Shown here: positions 8,439-12,957 of the stretch, piece by piece | How positions within the stretch are numbered: position 1 is the stretch's first letter | How the letters are laid out: every line of letters starts with the position of its first letter | From: Mycoplasma sp. UBA710 | Lineage (GTDB): Bacteria > Bacillota_I > Bacilli_A > Mycoplasmatales > Metamycoplasmataceae | Assembly (NCBI GenBank): GCA_002298905.1 | Contig: DBMA01000001.1 | Coordinates: 1-12,957, forward strand | Length of the DNA stretch: 12,957 bases | Reading direction: 5' to 3' | Position numbers and translations under genes: made by a program | Notes under the pieces: generated by a model | The model's input: the letters and a program-made list of their open reading frames with translations, nothing else | Database searches by the model: none | What the model was told of the DNA's origin: nothing

Positions 8439-8464
8439 TTTTTAATTATATTTAATATATTTAT
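8439..8464. repeat. 26-bp direct repeat, right copy (overlaps the peptidase 3' end)
   Basis: Identical to 6064-6089 in the same orientation. This copy covers the stop codon (8442-8444) and the last six codons of the M42 peptidase gene on the minus strand, plus three bases beyond the stop. It marks the right boundary of the cassette carrying the DUF262-DUF1524 gene. Confidence 0.75.
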
Positions 8465-9530
8465 TAAATTCTGCTTCATCTAATTTTAAAAGAAATTGTT
8501 CCAAAAGATCAGCAGCTGCTTTTAAATCTTTTAAATGACAAACACCTAATGGTGAATGTAAATATCTTTGTGGTAATGATATAGTAATTGTTGCTACTCC
8601 ACCATTTCCATATTGCAATTCTGCGGCATCTGTCCCTCCACCTTGAGCTACATATTTATAAACAGGAATGTTGCATTCATTAGCTATTTTCATTAAATAA
8701 TCAATTAATTTAGGATCCATTAATGTCCCCATATCTTTAATTCTTAATGCTGCTCCTTTACCTAATTCTTGAATACCTTTAATTGCTTGATGAGTATCAT
8801 GAGAAGCACAAGTATCTAGAGCTATTGCAATATTAGGTTTAATTTTTTGAATGGATGTTTTAGCTCCTCTTGTTCCTACTTCTTCTTGGACTGTTCCTAC
8901 AAAATAAACTTGATTATTTAATTTTTTATTTTGAACTCTTTGCATTACTTCTTCTAATACAGCAATTCCTGCTCTATTATCCATTGCTTTAGCAACTACA
9001 TAATCATTATTCATTTGGAAAAAATCTCCAGATAAACAAACTCTAGATCCAACTTCTATAAAATTATCTTGTGCTTCTTTTTTAGAATTAAATCCTAAAT
9101 CAACATATAAGTCTTTTAATTCAGGTACTTTATTTCTTTTTTCTATTTCCAAAATATGAATTGATGTATGACCAAATACACCTTCATATTTTTTGCCTTT
9201 TGCATTATAAACAATAGCTTTTGTTCCAATAACTGTTAAAGGTCAAATACCTCCAATCATACTTAAAATTAATTGCCCTTTATCAGTAATATCTTGCACA
9301 ATAAAACCAACTTCATCCATATGAGCTGCTATTTGAATTATTGGACCTGTAGAAGGTTTGTTATTCTGACTAAAAATAATCGAACCCAAGCCATCTCTTT
9401 CATAATTCATGTTTTTGCTATCAACTGATTTTTTTAACTCATCAACAACAGCTTCCTCATATCTTGATAACCCATCAATGCTACAATATTTTTTTACTTT
9501 ATTTACTAATGATTGATAATTGTTACTCAT
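8442..9530 (-). CDS. M42-family metallo-aminopeptidase (glutamyl aminopeptidase type)
   Basis: A 362-residue protein with one TGA-encoded Trp (96). It is a cytoplasmic two-metal aminopeptidase that trims N-terminal residues from peptides, useful to a parasite living on host peptides. The metal and catalytic residues are in the expected order: H70 and D72 in AAHMDEVGF, D184 in KAMDNRAG, E216 and E217 in VQEEVGTRG, D239 in ALDT, and H325 in RYLHSP. The GVFGHTSIH segment and the QGGGTDA block (296-302) are also family marks. Length is normal for the family. An AGGAG ribosome site sits six bases before the ATG. It follows the coiled-coil gene on the same strand after 119 nt. The last codons lie inside the 26-bp repeat; holB was probably its former downstream neighbour. 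Confidence 0.9.
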
Positions 9531-9536
9531 TTTATT

Positions 9537-9571
9537 CTCCTATACAATAATATGTAATAACTTAAATTATA
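9537..9571 (-). promoter_or_regulatory. Promoter -10 and Shine-Dalgarno for the M42 peptidase
   Basis: On the minus strand TATAAT lies at 9571-9566, and AGGAG at 9541-9537 is six bases before the ATG at 9530. The expected transcript start is near 9559. The -35 position is not consensus. The peptidase can thus be transcribed separately from the operon upstream. Confidence 0.5.
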
Positions 9572-9580
9572 TATTTATTA

Positions 9581-9629
9581 ATTATTGAATTCATTTATAA
9601 AATTAATTAAAATAACCATTATTGAATTC
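9581..9629. repeat. Two 12-bp direct repeats upstream of the M42 peptidase promoter
   Basis: ATTATTGAATTC occurs at 9581-9592 and again at 9618-9629, 37 bp apart, just upstream of the peptidase -10 box. They could be paired binding sites for a regulator or chance in AT-rich DNA. The remaining gap between the coiled-coil and peptidase genes shows nothing else. Confidence 0.25.
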
Positions 9630-9649
9630 TTTATTTTTATAACAAATAA

Positions 9650-9961
9650 TTATTTTTTGTTTTTTGATTTTAACTCTTTTTTAATTGTGGGAAGAGATTT
9701 GATTTCTTTAATATCTTGTTCAACCTTGTCTAATCTTGTTTCAATATTATCTAGTCTTGAATTTACATTCTTAAAACCTGTTTCAACAATTTTGGCTAAA
9801 TCTTGAATTTGTTTTTCTAAACTTTTTAATGTTGGTTGATTAGACATTAATTTATGTTCTCCCTCAATTTCAATTTTAAATATTCTTCCATTATCAAAGA
9901 TAACTTTTGTATTAATCTTATCACCTTTTTTAAGATATTCTTGTGCTAATTTCCTAGACAT
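9650..9961 (-). CDS. Small coiled-coil protein of unknown function
   Basis: A 103-residue protein with no Trp. Residues 1-38 form a charged, possibly beta-rich segment (KKGDKINTKVIFDNGRIFKI, about 11-30). From about residue 44 a heptad-patterned coiled coil runs through LKSLEKQIQDLAKIVETGF and RLDNIETRLDKVEQDIKEIK, and the C-terminus is a lysine-rich tail (KKELKSKNKK). There is no signal peptide or membrane segment, so it is probably a cytoplasmic oligomer with a basic tail that could touch nucleic acid or ribosomes. A good ribosome site and normal codon use support a real gene. It sits 46 nt downstream of rsmA on the same strand. I do not recognise a named family. Confidence 0.7.
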   Translation of the reverse strand: MSRKLAQEYLKKGDKINTKVIFDNGRIFKIEIEGEHKLMSNQPTLKSLEKQIQDLAKIVETGFKNVNSRLDNIETRLDKVEQDIKEIKSLPTIKKELKSKNKK

Positions 9962-9967
9962 TATTTA

Positions 9968-9971
9968 CTCC
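9968..9971 (-). promoter_or_regulatory. Ribosome binding site of the coiled-coil gene
   Basis: GGAG on the minus strand, six bases before the ATG at 9961. It supports the start. A TATAAA (minus) at 9986-9981 could add a promoter within the 46-nt gap after rsmA. Confidence 0.45.
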
Positions 9972-10007
9972 AAATGAACTTTTATAATAAATTCTAATTT
10001 AAGTTAT

Positions 10008-10799
10008 TTATTTATTTGTATTTTTATTTTTTAATTTTTTATAAAAAACGAGCAATTGGTCTAAAGATAAATTTTCAGGTCTAATATTTGTATTTATTTC
10101 CATTTCATTACAAATAGATTGAAAATAGTTGAAATCAAAATGATAAATTTGTTTAATATTATTTCAAAATGTTTTTCTTCTCATACTAAATGATATTTTT
10201 ATAAAATTTAAAAAATCTTGGTAATCTACATCATATTTTATTTCTTTTCTTTTTAGATGAACAACACAAGAGGTAACTTTAGGTTGGGGTCAAAAAGCTT
10301 TTGAATCTACATCAAAGCAATAACTTGCTTCATAAAATAAATTGGTAGAAGGAGCTAATTTAGAATAGTCTTTAGTTGATACTTTAGCACATAATCTTTT
10401 ACCAAATTCTTTTTGTACCAATAAAACTACTTCTGGAAAATTTTGATAATTATCAAATATTTTAAAAATAATTTCTGTAGAAATATGATAGGGAATATTA
10501 GAAATAATATAAAAATCTTGATATGAAGATAAATCTTCTTTTAAAAAATCTTTATTAATAAGATTAAAATTAGAATTAGTAAATTTTGATTTTAAATATC
10601 CAAATAAATTATGATCTATTTCAAAAGCAGTTACTTGTTTAGCTTTTGCTAATAAATATTTAGTTAAACTTCCTTTCCCAGGTCCTATTTCTAGAATATT
10701 TTTATTATTAAGATCTACAATATTACTAATTTTTTTTAAGATATTTTGATCATTTAAAAAATTTTGAGAAAATTTTCTTCTTGCATACAATTTATCCAT
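10008..10799 (-). CDS. rsmA: 16S rRNA dimethyladenosine transferase RsmA/KsgA
   Basis: A 263-residue protein whose Trp codons, including 170, are TGA. It dimethylates two adjacent adenines near the 3' end of 16S rRNA with SAM during small-subunit maturation. Motifs in order: RRKFSQNFL (7-15), the SAM loop EIGPGKGSL (37-45), the acidic E60 in FEID, NKDFL (82-86), and the catalytic NIPYHIST at 101-108. Then come the FWPQPKVTSCV block around 169-179, which positions substrate, and SFSMRRKTFWNNI, with the family's RRK near the C-terminal domain. Length is normal. The start lies four bases after the tatD stop, so the two are translated from one transcript with mnmE upstream. Confidence 0.93.
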
Positions 10800-10803
10800 A
10801 ATT

Positions 10804-11577
10804 TTATTTTATTTTAGCAAATACTTTTTTTACATTATTATTAATATGTTCTAATAATACATCAACTGAAATATTTTTTAAATTAGCAATAAAATCAGTT
10901 GTATGAATTACATATTCAGGTAAATTTTTTTCTCCTCTATGAGGTACAGGAGTTAAATAAGGAGTATCAGTTTCACAAAAAATTAAATCTAAACTTGCAT
11001 TTTTAGCAGCTTCTTGAGTATCTTTTGAATTTTTAAATGTCACTACACCTGAAAACGAAAAATAAACATTTAATTGACTATATTTTTCTAAATATTCCGT
11101 TCCAGAAGAATAAGAATGCATAATAAAATTAAGATTTGGATGTAATTCTTTTCATTTTTTAATTATCTTATAAGTATCTTCATGAGCATCTCTAGAATGA
11201 ACTATTACTGGAATATTATACTTGACAGCTAATTCTATTTGTTTTTCAAAACATTTAATTTGCATTTCTTTTGAAGGAGAATTATCATAATGATAATCTA
11301 AACCCACTTCACCTATACCAACAATATTTTTAGTGATTAATTTTTCTAATTCATCTATTAAATCTAGGTTTCAAGCATCACATGGATGGATACCAATAAT
11401 TGGATAAACATTTTCATGATGAGAAACAAGTTCAAGTATTTCTTTACAATTTTTTAAATCAGTTCCAACTAAAAATATTTTATGAACACCAGCATCTTGA
11501 GCTTTTTTGATAACCTCATCTGGATTTGTAAAATATTCTAAAAAAGGATGACAATGTAAATCAACATAGTTTTTCAT
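10804..11577 (-). CDS. tatD: TatD-family metal-dependent hydrolase / DNase
   Basis: A 257-residue protein with Trp69 and one later Trp encoded by TGA. TatD-type proteins are TIM-barrel metal-dependent nucleases acting on DNA ends and possibly D-amino-acyl substrates. Metal ligands are in place: H8 and H10 in DLHCH, E90 in GIGEVGLDYH, H127 in VIVHSRDA, H154 in FIMHSYSSG, and D204 in FCETDTPYLTP. Length is normal for the family. It lies 28 nt after mnmE and 4 nt before rsmA; this tatD-rsmA neighbourhood is common in Firmicutes and mollicutes. A strong ribosome site precedes the ATG. Confidence 0.9.
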
Positions 11578-11586
11578 AAATTATTC

Positions 11587-11594
11587 ATCACCTC
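11587..11594 (-). promoter_or_regulatory. Ribosome binding site of tatD
   Basis: GAGGTGAT on the minus strand lies nine bases before the tatD ATG and about 11 bases after the mnmE stop. It is a near-complete match to the anti-Shine-Dalgarno, the best in the window, and confirms the start at 11577. Confidence 0.6.
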
Positions 11595-11605
11595 TCAATT
11601 GCGAT

Positions 11606-12931
11606 TTATTTACCTAGGCAAAAGTTTTTAAAAATACTATCTAAAAGTTCTTCTTTATCAACATTACCAATAATTTCTTTTAATGATTCTCAAGCTAAAT
11701 GTAAATCAATCATAATTGTATCATAAGTTAAACCCTGATTTATTCCTTCAATAACATCATTTAAAGCATTTAAAGCTTTTTCCAAACAAGCAATTTGTCT
11801 TTTATTAAACACAAAATTACTACTCAAATCATCGTTATGAATTAGTAAATTAACTAATTCAGTTTCTAAATTTTTCAAATCTTTGTTAATAGAAGAAATA
11901 TAAATTTTATGATCGTTTTCTAAATTCTCAATTAAATCAGACTTATTTCATAGCTGTAGATATTTCTTATCTTTTGTTTTTTCAATAATTTCTAAATCGA
12001 AATTATTAAGACCCTTTGTGGCATCAATAATATGTAAAACAATATCAGCTTGTTCAATTTCTTTTCAAGATTTTTTAATTCCTATTTTTTCAATTTCATC
12101 TTTTCCATCACGAATACCGGCAGTATCCTTTAATTTTAAAATAAAATTATTAAAGACAATTTCTTGTTCAATAACATCTCTTGTTGTTCCTTCAATATTT
12201 GTTACAATTGCTTTTTCATCATTTAAAATTGCATTCATCAAAGATGATTTTCCAGCATTTGGATTACCTACAATAACAACTGATAAGGGATTAATGTAAA
12301 CTTGATTTGCTTTAGAATTAGCAATAATTTGTTTTAATTCTTGATGAATTTCAATAATTTTGGTTTCAAAATCTTTATTCTCTAAAATAGGGATATCATC
12401 ATATTCGGGATAATCAATATTAATTTCACAAAGACCAATCAAATATTCTAATTTTTCTAAAAATTCTTTAATTTTAATTTCATTTTGATTATTAAAAGCA
12501 TTAATAGCAATCTTATGTTGTTGAGTTGTTTTAGAATTAATTAAATCATTAATAGCTTCTGCTTTTAATAAAGATATTTTGCCATTTAAAAAAGCTCTTC
12601 TAGTAAATTCTCCTTTTCCCGCTTCGCGAGCACCTAAAGATAGAACTAAATCTAAGATCTTATTAGTAATAATAATTCCTCCATGGGCATTAATTTCAAT
12701 TGTATTTTCACCTACAAAATTGTCATTACCTATAAAAAAACTTACAAGCACTTCATCAATAATGTTTCCATCTAAATCTTTAATAAAACCGTATTGAATT
12801 GTTTTATTTTGCCCAATCTTGCCAGTGAATATTTTTTTTATAATATCTAAAGATTCTGGTCCTACTATTCTAATAATAGAAATTGCTTGATTAATATTTC
12901 CTGTTGATATTGCTGCTATTGTATCTAACAT
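11606..12931 (-). CDS. mnmE: tRNA uridine-5-carboxymethylaminomethyl modification GTPase MnmE
   Basis: A 441-residue protein with TGA-encoded Trp including 289 and 328. With MnmG it modifies the wobble uridine of tRNAs that read purine-ending codons. The N-terminal folate-binding domain is complete (DTIAAIST; ENTIEINAHGG at 75-85; GKGEFTRRAFLNGKISL at 105-121). The GTPase domain has G1 GNPNAGKSS (222-230), G2 GTTRD (248-252), G3 DTAG (269-272) and G4 NKSD (329-332). The protein ends in FCLGK, the C-x-G-K motif needed for modification. Length matches the family's usual 440-460 residues. It leads the mnmE-tatD-rsmA run. A TATAAA (minus) at 12947-12942 would give a very short leader. Confidence 0.95.
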
Positions 12932-12941
12932 ATATAATAAT

Positions 12942-12947
12942 TTTATA
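12942..12947 (-). promoter_or_regulatory. Possible -10 box of the mnmE-tatD-rsmA operon
   Basis: TATAAA on the minus strand lies 10 bases before the mnmE ATG, predicting a near-leaderless transcript; no Shine-Dalgarno sequence is seen. The -35 region falls off the end of the window, so this cannot be tested further here. Confidence 0.3.
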
Positions 12948-12957
12948 TATATTTTTT

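Larger units (their letters stand above)
6064..8464. mobile_element. Putative inserted cassette carrying the DUF262-DUF1524 gene
   Basis: The segment is bounded by the exact 26-bp direct repeats. It carries only the 708-residue nuclease gene and its upstream region; no transposase, integrase or terminal inverted repeats were found. One repeat plus cargo is 2375 bp. Removing that unit leaves the M42 peptidase stop codon 36 nt upstream of the holB ATG, a normal operon spacing on the same strand. Insertion by homologous or site-specific recombination, or by an enzyme supplied from elsewhere, would fit. The repeat is seen directly; the insertion history is inferred. Confidence 0.45.

Noticed and set aside
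9585..9806. Plus-strand open frame of 73 codons opposite the coiled-coil gene
   Set aside because: It is the antisense shadow of the minus-strand gene and has no ribosome site or family resemblance.
12018..12797. Plus-strand open frames at 12018-12299 and 12579-12797
   Set aside because: Both are antisense to mnmE, whose motifs prove the minus strand is coding.
1..12957. tRNA, rRNA, CRISPR array, transposase or integrase
   Set aside because: No cloverleaf-like GC-richer segment, no regularly spaced repeats, and no recombinase motifs were seen on either strand.

Overview
The window comes from a very AT-rich mollicute (Mycoplasma-type bacterium) that reads UGA as tryptophan. Under the standard code nearly every gene appears cut into pieces. 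When TGA is read as Trp, the pieces join in frame into full-length proteins of normal family length (MnmE, TatD, RsmA, delta-prime, M42 peptidase), and many of these Trp fall at conserved positions. The genus cannot be fixed from the sequence alone.

Layout. (1) Positions 141-4594, plus strand, are accessory and defence-like: a DUF4238-family protein, then a two-gene unit in which a SAM-dependent DNA methyltransferase overlaps by 10 nt a large protein with a ParB/Srx-like N-terminal domain and a helical, HEPN-like C-terminus. (2) 4742-5128, plus strand, is a small membrane-anchored PTS EIIB-like protein whose phospho-acceptor cysteine is missing. Its tail overlaps holB, which runs the other way, by 22 nt. 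(3) 6281-8407, plus strand, is a GmrSD-type DUF262-DUF1524 (HNH) nuclease with an extra C-terminal domain. (4) 12931 down to 8442, minus strand, is a housekeeping run: mnmE, tatD, rsmA, a small coiled-coil protein, and an M42 aminopeptidase. The holB gene (6030-5107, minus) appears to be the former downstream end of this run.

The most striking observation is an exact 26-bp direct repeat at 6064-6089 and 8439-8464 that brackets the DUF262-DUF1524 gene. The right copy contains the stop and last six codons of the M42 peptidase gene. The left copy repeats those bases 34 nt before the holB start codon. Removing one copy plus the gene gives a tidy peptidase-holB junction with a 36-nt gap. This suggests that a roughly 2.4-kb restriction-gene cassette was inserted between two formerly adjacent housekeeping genes.

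How the genes may work together (inference): the methyltransferase could mark host DNA while its overlapping ParB/HEPN-like partner attacks unmarked or invading nucleic acid. The DUF262-DUF1524 protein would act as an independent restriction enzyme against modified DNA. Both effectors carry folds of the ParB/Srx superfamily. All accessory genes use in-frame TGA for Trp, so they were probably exchanged among, or have long resided in, UGA=Trp bacteria. No tRNA, rRNA, CRISPR array, transposase or integrase gene was seen.
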